Source: Natronomonas halophila
GTDB lineage: Archaea; Halobacteriota; Halobacteria; Halobacteriales; Haloarculaceae
DNA length: 64,000 nt
Reading direction: 5' to 3'
Assembly: GCF_013391085.1 (NCBI RefSeq)
Contig: NZ_CP058334.1
Span: 2,852,001-2,916,000 of the forward strand
In this document: positions 26,534-36,046 of the stretch, one piece after another
Position numbering within the stretch: position 1 is the first letter of the stretch
Layout: each line of letters begins with the position of its first letter
Notes under the pieces: generated by a model
What the model was told of the DNA's origin: nothing
The model's database searches: none
What the model saw: only the letters and a program-made list of their open reading frames with translations
Position numbers and translations under genes: made by a program

Positions 26534-27001
26534 CTACGGAATTACCGGAAGCGCTTCTCCGTGGTCTCGGACTCCATCGACATGTCGTCTCACATCGGGC
26601 CACTTCAGTGAACGAACATCCTCGAGTGACGCTTGTCGCGGCTCACGATAATACACCAGATCGACTTCCGACTCGAGGACCTCCTCTTGCCGGGGCGTAA
26701 TCATCCTGCTGAACGATGATTCGTCGGTCCCGTAATCCCCCACGTCGAGAATGTCGAACGTGATTCCGTCCATCCCTTCGACGTACGTGGATAGCTTTCG
26801 GAACGTCTCGTCAGAACCGATGTAGGTTATCTTGAGATAATCGTCGGCAGTAAAGCGGACGTGTGTCTCGACTATCAGGCGTGATTCTCGCTTGAGTTCC
26901 AAACCTCGACGAACCGCTTCGGTCGGTTCGAACTGACTGACAGCCATCCAGCGGTCCTCGCCAGCGACAAGATATTCGATGACGTACGGGGACGTCTCCA
27001 T
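26534..27001 (-). CDS. Shortened HTH_10 regulator
   Basis: 155 residues. The N-terminal bat-like region (METSPYVIEYLVAGEDRW) and the first half of HTH_10 (MITPRQEEVLESEVDLVYYR, then ASLEDV) are recognisable. After ASLEDV the usual helix-turn-helix (an AxxLxxSxSTV-type stretch) is missing and the protein ends GEALPVIP. Other frames do not restore it clearly. It may be a small internal deletion in a former regulator, or a short active form. Confidence 0.6.
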   Translation of the reverse strand: METSPYVIEYLVAGEDRWMAVSQFEPTEAVRRGLELKRESRLIVETHVRFTADDYLKITYIGSDETFRKLSTYVEGMDGITFDILDVGDYGTDESSFSRMITPRQEEVLESEVDLVYYREPRQASLEDVRSLKWPDVRRHVDGVRDHGEALPVIP

Positions 27002-27202
27002 GATTTGGCGGTACCGCTCCTGACTGCGCTTGCCTCGGCAAATAGCAGTACGGTATCATCAGCGAGAAGTTCGACGCGGTGGATGGAATGCAGGAGATTA
27101 AACTGCCACGGATGCTCGAAACAGGGGGCCCCTACTTATATTCCATCACTGGTGAGGCAGTGCGCCTACCAGACTCCGCCCCGAACTGATACCCTGTAGA
27201 CG

Positions 27203-27439
27203 ATGCAACAGCAACGACGTTCAACCGCCGACCGACCCGTGGATGAGGCGGTTACAGCCCTCCCCGATGACGCCATCGTCCGCCGTGATTCCCACGCGAA
27301 CGCCCCCGCGGTGGTCATTCGCGGATCATCGTTCTCGAACCTGTCGGCGCTTCCAGCGATGGCGGAAGGCGAGTACGTCGCTGATCTGGTCGCGACGTTC
27401 GGCAGTCTCGACACAATCATGGGGGAGGTCGACCGGTGA
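27203..27439 (+). CDS. Uncharacterised small protein
   Basis: 78 residues beginning [20 protein letters not shown]. It has a mixed alpha/beta appearance with [20 protein letters not shown] in the middle and no metal-binding motif. Its stop overlaps the next gene's GTG (GTGA), so they are probably made together. No family name can be assigned. Confidence 0.6.
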   Translation: MQQQRRSTADRPVDEAVTALPDDAIVRRDSHANAPAVVIRGSSFSNLSALPAMAEGEYVADLVATFGSLDTIMGEVDR

Positions 27440-27744
27440 CGATGACTACCTCGTTGCCGTGGGGAGCCTCCGACCAGCAGGTGACCTGCATCGCCTGCGG
27501 CGAGACGCTCGACCGTGAGGACGCCCGCGAGTACGACAAACACGGTGACCGCTGGAACCGCGAGGACAAGGCCTTCGAGTATCTCTGCAAGCCCTGCTAC
27601 CGTGATTGCTGCCATCAGGGCCGCGAGGGACTCGAAGAGACGCTCGTGGCCGCGGACGCCGGTCGAACCGACCGCGAGACGTTCCTCAGACGGTTCTGCG
27701 AACTAACGGTCGACGACGCGGAACCGAACCGGACGGGGTCGTAG
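27436..27744 (+). CDS. Zinc-finger-like haloarchaeal protein
   Basis: 102 residues (alternative ATG at 27442). Four cysteine positions, CIACGET and [11 protein letters not shown], separated by an aromatic/basic segment ([11 protein letters not shown]), form a likely zinc ribbon. I recognise a widespread haloarchaeal family whose function is unknown. Coupled to the preceding gene by start-stop overlap. Confidence 0.7.
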   Translation: MTMTTSLPWGASDQQVTCIACGETLDREDAREYDKHGDRWNREDKAFEYLCKPCYRDCCHQGREGLEETLVAADAGRTDRETFLRRFCELTVDDAEPNRTGS

Positions 27745-27861
27745 CAGTACATCTCGGCTTTCGGCGGAGTGCCCACCCTGCGCTGCAAACGAGCACTACC
27801 CTGGCCACCAAGCATTCGGAACCCGACGACTCAAGGCCTTGCGGGCACCGATGTACAGTAT

Positions 27862-28428
27862 ATGTTTCCGTGGGGCCACGCTGCTGTTGGGTATCTCTTC
27901 TATGCGCTACTCGTTCGGTCTCGTGGCGAGGGGGTACCGCTCGGTGGGCCGGTCTTGGCGCTGGCCATCGGAACGCAGTTCCCGGACATCATCGATAAGC
28001 CGTTCGGCTGGTATCTCGAGTTCGGGCTGATCCCGTCGGGCCGGTCGCTTTTCCACTCCCTGTTTGTCGCGACTGGCATCGTTCTCGGAATCGCGCTGCT
28101 AACGCGACGCTACGGCCGAGCGGAACTTGGCATCGCCTTTGCGGTCGGCTATCTCTCCCACCTGGCTTCCGACGGTCTGTATCCGGCCCTCGCTGGGGAG
28201 TGGAGCGGACTTGCCTATCTCGTCTGGCCGCTCATCGAACAGCCCCCGGAGACCGGCTACTCGATTCTGGAAATGTTGATTACCGGTGCGCAAACCCCGA
28301 TAGGGATTTTTGAGTTCGGACTGTTCGCCGTCGCTGCGAGCCTTTGGACATACGACCGAATGCCGGGACTTCTGATGGTCTATAATAATCTGGTCCGCGC
28401 ACTCGCTTTCAGTCGACGTGGCTCGTAA
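27862..28428 (+). CDS. YdjM/DUF457-type membrane metal-dependent hydrolase
   Basis: 188 residues, starting MFPWGHAAVGYL. Four or five spans, with the conserved polar residues of this family in or near the membrane: the first His in WGHAAVG, FPDIIDKP, HSLFVATG and SHLASDGLYP. Family members are predicted inner-membrane hydrolases related to LexA-regulated YdjM; the substrate is unknown. The last 20 bases overlap the convergent ABC ATPase gene. Confidence 0.85.
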   Translation: MFPWGHAAVGYLFYALLVRSRGEGVPLGGPVLALAIGTQFPDIIDKPFGWYLEFGLIPSGRSLFHSLFVATGIVLGIALLTRRYGRAELGIAFAVGYLSHLASDGLYPALAGEWSGLAYLVWPLIEQPPETGYSILEMLITGAQTPIGIFEFGLFAVAASLWTYDRMPGLLMVYNNLVRALAFSRRGS

Positions 28429-29110
28429 CCTCGGTCGTATCGTCAGTTGTGTGGCTGATACGGCCGTCTTCAAGCCGGACGACACGGTCGAAGCGGTCGG
28501 CTAACCGTGGGTCGTGACTGATGACGACGAGTGCGACGCCCGTCGATTCGTGTAAGTCGAACAGTAACTCGAGGACGCGCTCTTCGGTGGCTGGATCGAG
28601 TTGCCCGGTCGGTTCGTCGGCGAGGACGACGTCCGGCCGATTCGCGAGCGCCCGAGCGATGGCGACACGCTGTTTCTCGCCGCCGCTCAGTTCGCGGGGG
28701 TGGCTATCCGCGAGATTCGAGATATCGAGTCGCTCGAAGAGTTCGTCGAGCCACTCCTCGTCGCGTTCGCCGACGTGCTCTTGGGGCAGGGCGGCGTTTT
28801 CGCGAGCGGTGAGGTCATCGATGAGCTTGAAATCCTGAAAGACGATGCCGACGGTGTCGCGGCGTACCTGTGCGCGCTGTCGTTCGGAGAGGGTGGCCGT
28901 ATCCGTTCCGTTAACATAGAGGGAGCCATCGGTCGGCGGTTCGAGCAAGCCGAGGACGTTGAAGAGTGTGGTCTTCCCGGCGCCGCTTTCCCCACGGATG
29001 AGCACGCGTGCGGCCGCGGGAATCGTCAGCGAAATATCCGAGAGGAGGTCCGTTCCATCGACGGACAGAGAGAGCGCGTCCGCACGCAGAATCGACTCGT
29101 CAGAGGACAT
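28409..29110 (-). CDS. ABC transporter ATPase (LolD/MacB type), distal
   Basis: 233 residues. Walker A is GESGAGKTT, signature LSGGEKQRVAIARAL, Walker B VVLADEPTGQLD, and the H-loop is VVISHDP. The pattern is of ATPases that drive FtsX/MacB-type permeases, which perform mechanical work on envelope lipids or proteins rather than ordinary transport. It is the last gene of a five-gene minus-strand unit, 50 bases after the permease gene. Confidence 0.93.
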   Translation of the reverse strand: MSSDESILRADALSLSVDGTDLLSDISLTIPAAARVLIRGESGAGKTTLFNVLGLLEPPTDGSLYVNGTDTATLSERQRAQVRRDTVGIVFQDFKLIDDLTARENAALPQEHVGERDEEWLDELFERLDISNLADSHPRELSGGEKQRVAIARALANRPDVVLADEPTGQLDPATEERVLELLFDLHESTGVALVVISHDPRLADRFDRVVRLEDGRISHTTDDTTEVTSHVD

Positions 29111-29160
29111 TACGTCTGCAACCGGCCGCCCGCCGGCTAAAGCTATCGGTTAAGCCGATG

Positions 29161-30381
29161 TCACCGCGAGAGGTGTTCCAGCGGTGAGACGCGCGCCACG
29201 AGGAGGCCGGCGACGAGGGCGCCGACGAGTCCCAGCGCAAGCGCGATGCCACCGCCAACTGCCGCCGTCCACGACGGCATCGAGATGAACTCCAGGCCCG
29301 TAACCGAGACCACGACACGATTCAGACCACGCACGGCTGGCGCTGCCGTTGCGATGCCGAGGGCGGCACCGAGCGTTGCGATTGTCAGCCCCTGAGCAAC
29401 CACGACACGGAGTAACAGCCCGGTCGAAACGCCGACTGCCCGGAGTGCAGCCAACGCTTCCCGTTGCTGGTAGACGAACAGGCCGAGCACGTTACTCACG
29501 AGCGCGATGCCGCCGAGAATCGCGAGTACGACGATGGTGAACGCGCTGGCGAGTAACGCGGATTGACTCCGAAGGACGGATTCGAACTGCTCTTGGTTCG
29601 TACGAACCTCGTATTCCGGATACGCATCTTGAAGGTCCGTCTGGACCGCCGTCTCGTCCGCCCCGTCCTCGACGGTCACGAGAACCGTTGCTGCTGGGTC
29701 CGTTCCCGTCGTGCCCGATACTTCCTGTAGTTCGCTGAGATGCAGCATGACCGTCGGCGTGCCCAGATACCGCGCCACGTCGTTCGAGATGCCGACGACG
29801 GTGAATTCGTTGTTGTCGGCCGCCGCGAGGGTCCCGCCGACGTGAATCGTGTCGCCCACTTCGACGCCGAGTTGCTCCGCTGCCCGCTTGTCGAGCAATA
29901 CCTCGTTTGTCATCTGGCCGTTGTAACTGCCGTTGGCGTAGTGGGTATCCGTCGTCTGGAACGTCTGGCCACGCGTCGTCTGAAAGGCGCTGCCGTCACC
30001 CGTGATACCGGCGCCGACGATTGTTTCATAGTCGCCGGGTTCGGTGCCGACGTAGACGGACTGGAAACTGAGTGCGCGGGCATCCTTGACGCCGTCGGTG
30101 CGTTCGATATCGGCGGCAACGTCGTGTGCGCCGAGGATGTTGGCGTCGATACCGCCAACAGTGCCCGGGGCGAACGTGACCGAGCCAGCGGTGACCCAGA
30201 GGTCGCCGCCGATGCGCGTGAATCCGGCGCCGCCGATATCGAGCACGCTGAAGCCGAGGCTCAACAGCAGAATCGTGGCGAGCACGGCGACCGCGACGCC
30301 GATAATCCCGAGCGTCGCCCGTACCCAGCGATGCCGGAGTTGGGCGAGAGCAATACCGATCGCGGGGCGGAGCTTTCTCAT
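29161..30381 (-). CDS. FtsX/MacB-type permease 2
   Basis: 406 residues: one N-terminal span (about 18-42), a large extracytoplasmic domain (about 45-275), and three C-terminal spans (about 278-305, 325-350, 372-398). The C-terminal FtsX domain (VLGLFVYQQREALAALRAVG) matches the MacB-like class. It starts four bases before the stop of the upstream permease, so the two permeases are coupled and could form a heterodimer. Confidence 0.9.
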   Translation of the reverse strand: MRKLRPAIGIALAQLRHRWVRATLGIIGVAVAVLATILLLSLGFSVLDIGGAGFTRIGGDLWVTAGSVTFAPGTVGGIDANILGAHDVAADIERTDGVKDARALSFQSVYVGTEPGDYETIVGAGITGDGSAFQTTRGQTFQTTDTHYANGSYNGQMTNEVLLDKRAAEQLGVEVGDTIHVGGTLAAADNNEFTVVGISNDVARYLGTPTVMLHLSELQEVSGTTGTDPAATVLVTVEDGADETAVQTDLQDAYPEYEVRTNQEQFESVLRSQSALLASAFTIVVLAILGGIALVSNVLGLFVYQQREALAALRAVGVSTGLLLRVVVAQGLTIATLGAALGIATAAPAVRGLNRVVVSVTGLEFISMPSWTAAVGGGIALALGLVGALVAGLLVARVSPLEHLSR

Positions 30382-31595
30382 CGGAGCGTCACCTCGCCCC
30401 GCGAGCGCCAGTCGACGATGAGCAGATACGGCAGCGATAGCAGGCCGATGAGCATCGCGACGCCGATTCCGAATGGGACGAACCGTGGGTCAAGCGTCGC
30501 GACCGGCGCGCCGAAGCGAGCCATCGCGAGCCGGTTCACGACCAGCGCGCCGATACCCCAGATACCGACACCGAGGCCACCCCCGTAGAGGGAGACGACA
30601 CCGAGTTCCGTACCGATGATGCCGGCTCGACTCCGGCCGGCGATGCCGAGTGCGGCCATCAGCTGTCGGCCCTTCGAGTCGGCCGCCAGTTCGAAGCCGA
30701 AGGCGGTACTCACCAGAAGCACGCCGGTGGTCATCGAGATGATGAGCGCGGCCAACGCCATCGCCGTCGGAAGTCGTGAGTCGGTTCCCTGCTGGGAGAG
30801 CATGCCGCCGCGCGTCTCGACGGTCGTTTTCGGATAGAGTCCCGCGAGTGCCTGTTCGGTCTCCGCTGACGGTTGGTCGGCCACGACGACGAGTTGACTG
30901 GCGCTGTCCTGCTGTTGGGCGCCCGTGATGGCCTGCAGTTCACTGAGATGGGCGACGAGAATCGGCAGTTGCGTGAGGCCGGCACTTCTGGGCGTTCTGA
31001 CGGCAGTCGTCGTGAACGAACGCGACGTACCTCTCACGGTGAGTTCAGTCCCGGAGTCGGCGCCGAGTTCGGTCGCCGCGCTTTCGGAGATGACTGCCTC
31101 GCCCGTCCAGGTGCCGTTGTACCCACCATCAGCGTAGTAAGGGTCGCCCGGTTGGAGACCCTCCGTCGATAGCGGCGCGATGCCGTCGTACTCGGCTGAG
31201 GGAATCACGCCGATCGCGAGCACGTAGACGCGCTCGCCATTCGGGCCCTCCAACTGGACGAAATCGATCAACATCGGCGACGTATGAGCTATATCGTCGC
31301 GTTCCGTGAGGCGAGCAGCGGTCGGATGTACCGAGCCCAGTTGGGCGCTCTCGACGTTCATGACCGCGCTGGAGGCGCCTTCAGGAACGACCCAGTAGTC
31401 GGCCTCGTCACCGGCCGAGGGGTCGGCAGCCAGACCGAGACTGACACTCGCGACGAGCAACAGAACGGCGACCGGCAGCGCGATACCGAGGACGGAGATG
31501 AGGGTCTGTCGCCCACCGCCGTGGCTGAGACGATAGTGGACGCGACGCCAACCGACCCCGAGGAGACCAGTCCACCGCGAGAGCCGGCTACCCAT
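30378..31595 (-). CDS. FtsX/MacB-type permease 1
   Basis: 405 residues from the ATG at 31595; a longer frame exists upstream but would overlap the ATPase further. One N-terminal span (about 30-50), an extracytoplasmic domain, and three C-terminal spans (around 290-310, 335-360, 375-400). It shares its layout with permease 2 but is clearly diverged (for example GRQTLISVLGIALPVAVLL). It overlaps the preceding ATPase stop by eight bases. Confidence 0.88.
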   Translation of the reverse strand: MGSRLSRWTGLLGVGWRRVHYRLSHGGGRQTLISVLGIALPVAVLLLVASVSLGLAADPSAGDEADYWVVPEGASSAVMNVESAQLGSVHPTAARLTERDDIAHTSPMLIDFVQLEGPNGERVYVLAIGVIPSAEYDGIAPLSTEGLQPGDPYYADGGYNGTWTGEAVISESAATELGADSGTELTVRGTSRSFTTTAVRTPRSAGLTQLPILVAHLSELQAITGAQQQDSASQLVVVADQPSAETEQALAGLYPKTTVETRGGMLSQQGTDSRLPTAMALAALIISMTTGVLLVSTAFGFELAADSKGRQLMAALGIAGRSRAGIIGTELGVVSLYGGGLGVGIWGIGALVVNRLAMARFGAPVATLDPRFVPFGIGVAMLIGLLSLPYLLIVDWRSRGEVTLR

Positions 31596-32298
31596 CCTCG
31601 ACCACCCGACCGTCACGGAGTTCGATACGACGGTCCGCAGCGGCGGCGATGCTTTCATCGTGTGACGCGACGACTACCGCTCGGCCTTCTTCGGGGAGTT
31701 CCTGCAGCAGCTCGAGGACGTTCCGCCCGGTCTGCGTATCGAGTTCACCGGTCGGTTCGTCCGCCAAAACGAGCGAAGGCTGGGTTACGAGCGCCCGTGC
31801 GATGGCGACGCGCTGCTGTTCGCCGCCGCTGAGTTCGTCCGGACGATGTGTGAGTCGGTCCTCCATCCCGACGCGTTCGAGCAGGTCGGAAGCACGCTCA
31901 CGCCGGGTTTTGGTGCCGACGCCCTGTTCGACGAGTGGCAATGCGACGTTCGCCCGCGCCGACAGCGCCGGGAGCAGGTGGAAGCGCTGAAAGACGATAC
32001 CGACTTCGTCGCGCCGCAATCGGACACGCTCCTTGCCGGAACACGCGCTGAGATCAGTGTCCGCGACTGTAACGCGTCCTTCGGTTGGCGTATCGAGTCC
32101 GGCCAGCAGGTGCAACAGCGTCGATTTACCGCTGCCGCTGGCGCCCGTAATACAGACGAACTCGCCAGCGTCGATACTGAGAGAAACGTCCTTGAGTGCC
32201 TGAACGGTTGGTTTGCTGCGACGAAAGCGGCCGTTGCTGCCGCCATAAACGCGGCTCACTGCGTCGCACGTGGCAACTGGCGTGGCGGGCGTCGACAT
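31588..32298 (-). CDS. ABC transporter ATPase (LolD/MacB type), proximal
   Basis: 236 residues. Walker A GASGSGKST, signature LSGGEQQRVAIARAL, Walker B LVLADEPTGELD. It is the first ATPase after the surface-protein gene and overlaps permease 1. Two ATPases and two permeases imply either an asymmetric ABC complex or two related complexes. Substrate not evident, but the upstream surface protein is a natural candidate. Confidence 0.93.
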   Translation of the reverse strand: MSTPATPVATCDAVSRVYGGSNGRFRRSKPTVQALKDVSLSIDAGEFVCITGASGSGKSTLLHLLAGLDTPTEGRVTVADTDLSACSGKERVRLRRDEVGIVFQRFHLLPALSARANVALPLVEQGVGTKTRRERASDLLERVGMEDRLTHRPDELSGGEQQRVAIARALVTQPSLVLADEPTGELDTQTGRNVLELLQELPEEGRAVVVASHDESIAAAADRRIELRDGRVVEDG

Positions 32299-32346
32299 TC
32301 GAGTCGCGAGGAAATGCGGCGGAGGCTGACAAAAACGGTTCGGTGG

Positions 32347-35300
32347 CTACGCCTGCCGTCGCCGGTAGATGTAGATGACGAAGGCCGCGTTAATCACCAG
32401 CAGGAGTACCACAGCCACGTAGACGAACGGACTCCGGCCGTCGTCACCGACGGGGGTCGCAGTTTCGGTCGTCGTTGCTGTCTGTGGCGTGTCAGGCACG
32501 GTCACTTCGAGCGTGCCTGCGAAGACCCCGCCAACCGCGATATCGTAGCTACCCGCTTCATCGAAGCTTTCGGTGAACGTGACGGTCGTTGATTCGCCGC
32601 TCACAACCGTGACGTCTTGGGTGGCTACCGTCTCGCCGTCGACGGTGAGTTCGATCGTTTCGGTGCCGTTCCCGTCGCCTTGGTTTTCGACGGTTGCCTC
32701 AATGTCGACCGACTCACTGGCCTGAATCTGATTCTCACTGAGCGAGGCCTCCGTCACCTGCATATCGGGTTCCTGCTGGGCAATCGCGTACACCGAGAAG
32801 CCGTCGGTACTGGCCCGGAAACTCGTCGTTGTCGGACCGGTATCGCTCACTTCCGTCTCGAAGCGCTCCCACTCGCTCGTGGTCTCGTTGTACCGGTAGA
32901 GCGCGACGTTGCTCGGGTCGCCGCCTGCGATGCGGTCGTTCTCGACTTCGAAGTTGAACGTCGACCGGCGGAACGTTGCCGGGTTCGTGGTGTAGCTGAT
33001 GTTGGCATACAGGAGTGGCGATGCCTCAGCACCGATCGGCTCGGCGCTCGCCGGCACAGCTCGGTTCGTGTCCACGGTGACGTTATAGCCGCTTGAGGTA
33101 CGGGACATCACGTTGAGCGTGGTGAACCGCGCACCTGCGGTGCGGGATTCGTTGGTTTCCGGCACCTCGAAGGTGAGGTTCAGGTCGGAGGCGTTGTCCG
33201 GAACCTCGAACTCGGCACGGTTCGTGTTGTTGCGTGCGAGTCGACCGGGAATCGTCATCTCCGTCGGTTCAGTCGGGACCGGCGGGGCGACAATGCCCCC
33301 GCCGCCACTGCCTCCCCCACCAGGGTCGCCACCCCCACCGGGGTCGCCACCACCCGGGGGCGTCGTACTCGACTCAGTAACGGTGAGCGTCCCGGCCGAC
33401 GTGCCGCTGACGCCGATCGAATAGTCACCGGGGGTGTTGAACGTCCGCGTGAACGTGACCGTTTCCGTCGCGCCTGGACCAACGGTGACGTCCTTCTGTG
33501 CGACCTGCGTGCCGTCGACGGTCAGGTTGGCCGTGAACGTACCCGTCACGGTGCCGCTGTTCTGGACTGTTGCGGTGATATCGACGGAATTCCCTTCGGT
33601 GATTTCGGTACTGCTCAGGGAAGCATCCGTGACGGTAAAGCTGGATGCCCCGATACCGACGATGCCGTCCGTCGTGCTGAACTCGCCGTTATCGGCGGCA
33701 GCAACGTGGACGTACCTGTAATCGCCGAGGTTCCAGTTCGGCCCCGTCTGGAGCGTCAACGTCGTCTGGTCGCCAGCCGTCGTACTCGCCGCAGTCGCGT
33801 TGATCGCGGTGACGTCGTCGACGATGGTGAACTCACCAGCGAGGAAGCTGGTGTTTGATTCGAACGAATCACCGTTGTACGTCCCGTTGACGACGCCGCT
33901 CTGGAAGAGCAGTTCGGAGGCATTGACCGTGACTGTCTGGCTCGCCACACCGGGCGGAGTCACTTCGATAGTGACGTTCCCACTCGCTGACGAGAAGTCA
34001 TCGTTGAACGTCAGGTTGTAGTCGGTGACCGTCACGAGGCTGTTGATGAACGTATCCTCGTGGTACATCAACACCGTATGGTCGACACCGCTAGCTTGAC
34101 CGAGGTTGGCGTCCACATCGAACGTGACGGGGTCCCCAGCGGACACGACTGGTGTCTGAGGTTTGGCACTCGAAGCCGTCGTCTGGACGGCGATCCCTTC
34201 GACGCCGATGATTGTCTGGTCGTTCTCGTTCAGATCGAACGTGAGGTTCCCGTTCTGCGGCTGGAACCCATCCCCCGTCTGTCTGGCAACGAGGACTGCC
34301 ACGTACGTGCCGTTCCGTTGCGGCGTGAAGTCGATTGCATTGGCGAGTTGCCCCGTATTGTTCAATTGGGTATGCGTGACCTGTACCACCTCTATGTCTT
34401 TGCTGCCGAACGTGACGTTTTCGGTGGTCGTGTTGACCTCGAGCGAAACGTTCCCGCCCCCGTTACCGGCGAGTCGCCCGATGACCAACTGTGCGTCTTC
34501 GTTAGCGAACATGTCCATGTTCGCCGCGCCGTCGGTCTTCTGGAACGTGAAGGGGACCGTCTCGCTGGTGTTATAGGTAGCGAGGCTCCCACGGTTGAGC
34601 GAGATATCAGTACCACTCTCCCGGATTGAGATATCAGGAAGGCGTACGCTCGTTGCAGCGGTATCCGTACCAGCGCGAAGCGGGAGGGCGGCACGTTCCC
34701 ATGCACACAGCCCCACGAAGTCGGTGAGAGGACCGCTGATGGTTTCGTTCTGGATGTCGATTTCCACAGTATCGCTTGGAACTATATCGGCCAGTTCATT
34801 GCCGACGCGGTCACCAGAGCCATCGCAGGTGCTTTTACCGCCAATTGCGGGCGCAAAGCGAACGTTAGAGACACCGCTCGTACTGCTTTCGGAGACCGTA
34901 TCACCGCTTCCGTCCGCGATGACAGTCGATTCGGGGTCACGAAGGCCACTTGAGGGTCCGTCCGAAGCCCCCCAGTAGTTCAGCCGTGCGTCGAAGACGG
35001 CGCTACCATTCTGGTTATCGACTCCTACCCCATTGTTTCGGATGACGTTTCGCGTCAGTGAGAAGCCGGTATCGCGTGAAAGGTCCCCAGCTGGGTCAAC
35101 GTAGACGCCCGTATCGCTATCGTTGATGAGGTTCTCCGTGACCGAGACGTTATCGTACGTCGTCCCTCCGCGTGTGGTGATGTTCACGCCGTTCGTATTA
35201 TTCGAGATGAACGTCTGTCGGATTTCGACGTTACTGAGAGAGCCGTCAGAGAGGTTCAGCCCGATTCCATCTTGATTCTCCCTGAAGAGCGAATCGTTTG

Positions 35301-35901
35301 CCCGGAAATTCGAGATCGTACCGCCGTTTCTGACGACTAATTCCAGCCCAGGACCGCCGTTGTCACTCACAGCTACTTCCTCGATTGTCACATCGTTCGT
35401 GGTATCTTCGGAGTAGACGATGACACCACGGGATGAGTTCGTGACAGTCACATTCGTAATCGATGTCGACGCAGTACTATTGACGAAAATCCCGTCGGTA
35501 GTCCCGTTTACAGTCGTATTGGAGATCGTCACGGAATCAGCATTCTCGACCGTAATTCCCGCCAAATTGTACCCGTCGAGGGCGAATCCGTCGACGGTAG
35601 CCCCCTGCGACGTGACGCGAACGCCCCTCTCCAAGCCCGCTCCATCAAGCCTGACAGTTCCGATCGCCTCAAGAGTGATAGAATTATTGACAACTATATC
35701 TTGGTTGTATGGCCCGCCCTCAACACACACCGTTTCCCCCGCGTTTGCGTTATTGATTGCACTTTGGATATCCCCGCCGGAAACCGTCTTGTCACAGTGA
35801 CTCGATGCCCCCACGCTGGTCGGAACAGCGGCAAAAAGTAACACTCCCGTGATGAAGACAAAAAGGAGTGTCACCCCCACTTGGTACCGCTTTTTCGTCA
35901 T
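32347..35901 (-). CDS. Large beta-helix/CARDB surface protein
   Basis: 1184 residues. A signal peptide (about 1-32) precedes a NosD-like right-handed beta-helix (about 35-320, many repeats of the kind NADSVTISNTTVNGTTDGI). Then come a middle domain, a CARDB adhesion domain (about 755-845), a Gly/Pro-rich linker, a PGF-pre-PGF-like domain (about 880-1040), a second CARDB (about 1045-1135), and a C-terminal span with a basic tail (YIYRRRQA). Asn-x-Ser/Thr sites are frequent, fitting N-glycosylation. It heads the operon with the ABC genes, 48 bases upstream of the ATPase. Its ligand is unknown. Confidence 0.9.
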   Translation of the reverse strand: MTKKRYQVGVTLLFVFITGVLLFAAVPTSVGASSHCDKTVSGGDIQSAINNANAGETVCVEGGPYNQDIVVNNSITLEAIGTVRLDGAGLERGVRVTSQGATVDGFALDGYNLAGITVENADSVTISNTTVNGTTDGIFVNSTASTSITNVTVTNSSRGVIVYSEDTTNDVTIEEVAVSDNGGPGLELVVRNGGTISNFRANDSLFRENQDGIGLNLSDGSLSNVEIRQTFISNNTNGVNITTRGGTTYDNVSVTENLINDSDTGVYVDPAGDLSRDTGFSLTRNVIRNNGVGVDNQNGSAVFDARLNYWGASDGPSSGLRDPESTVIADGSGDTVSESSTSGVSNVRFAPAIGGKSTCDGSGDRVGNELADIVPSDTVEIDIQNETISGPLTDFVGLCAWERAALPLRAGTDTAATSVRLPDISIRESGTDISLNRGSLATYNTSETVPFTFQKTDGAANMDMFANEDAQLVIGRLAGNGGGNVSLEVNTTTENVTFGSKDIEVVQVTHTQLNNTGQLANAIDFTPQRNGTYVAVLVARQTGDGFQPQNGNLTFDLNENDQTIIGVEGIAVQTTASSAKPQTPVVSAGDPVTFDVDANLGQASGVDHTVLMYHEDTFINSLVTVTDYNLTFNDDFSSASGNVTIEVTPPGVASQTVTVNASELLFQSGVVNGTYNGDSFESNTSFLAGEFTIVDDVTAINATAASTTAGDQTTLTLQTGPNWNLGDYRYVHVAAADNGEFSTTDGIVGIGASSFTVTDASLSSTEITEGNSVDITATVQNSGTVTGTFTANLTVDGTQVAQKDVTVGPGATETVTFTRTFNTPGDYSIGVSGTSAGTLTVTESSTTPPGGGDPGGGGDPGGGGSGGGGIVAPPVPTEPTEMTIPGRLARNNTNRAEFEVPDNASDLNLTFEVPETNESRTAGARFTTLNVMSRTSSGYNVTVDTNRAVPASAEPIGAEASPLLYANISYTTNPATFRRSTFNFEVENDRIAGGDPSNVALYRYNETTSEWERFETEVSDTGPTTTSFRASTDGFSVYAIAQQEPDMQVTEASLSENQIQASESVDIEATVENQGDGNGTETIELTVDGETVATQDVTVVSGESTTVTFTESFDEAGSYDIAVGGVFAGTLEVTVPDTPQTATTTETATPVGDDGRSPFVYVAVVLLLVINAAFVIYIYRRRQA

Positions 35902-36046
35902 AGTTGGATGTCGAAGTGAATAAAGCGTGCTACCAAAACAGTTGTGGTGCCATTATATTGATCCTGACAGATAGATGTCTTAATTCTCTATTCCGTGCAG
36001 CTAGTGTGGAAAGTATTTTCAGCCAGGTTGCAGTCATAATAGCCGA

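Noticed and set aside
24770-28430. Direct repeat of the tRNA-Glu 3' end marking a second att site
   Set aside because: I did not see another copy of the T-arm and acceptor sequence in the downstream bases; a systematic search would be needed.
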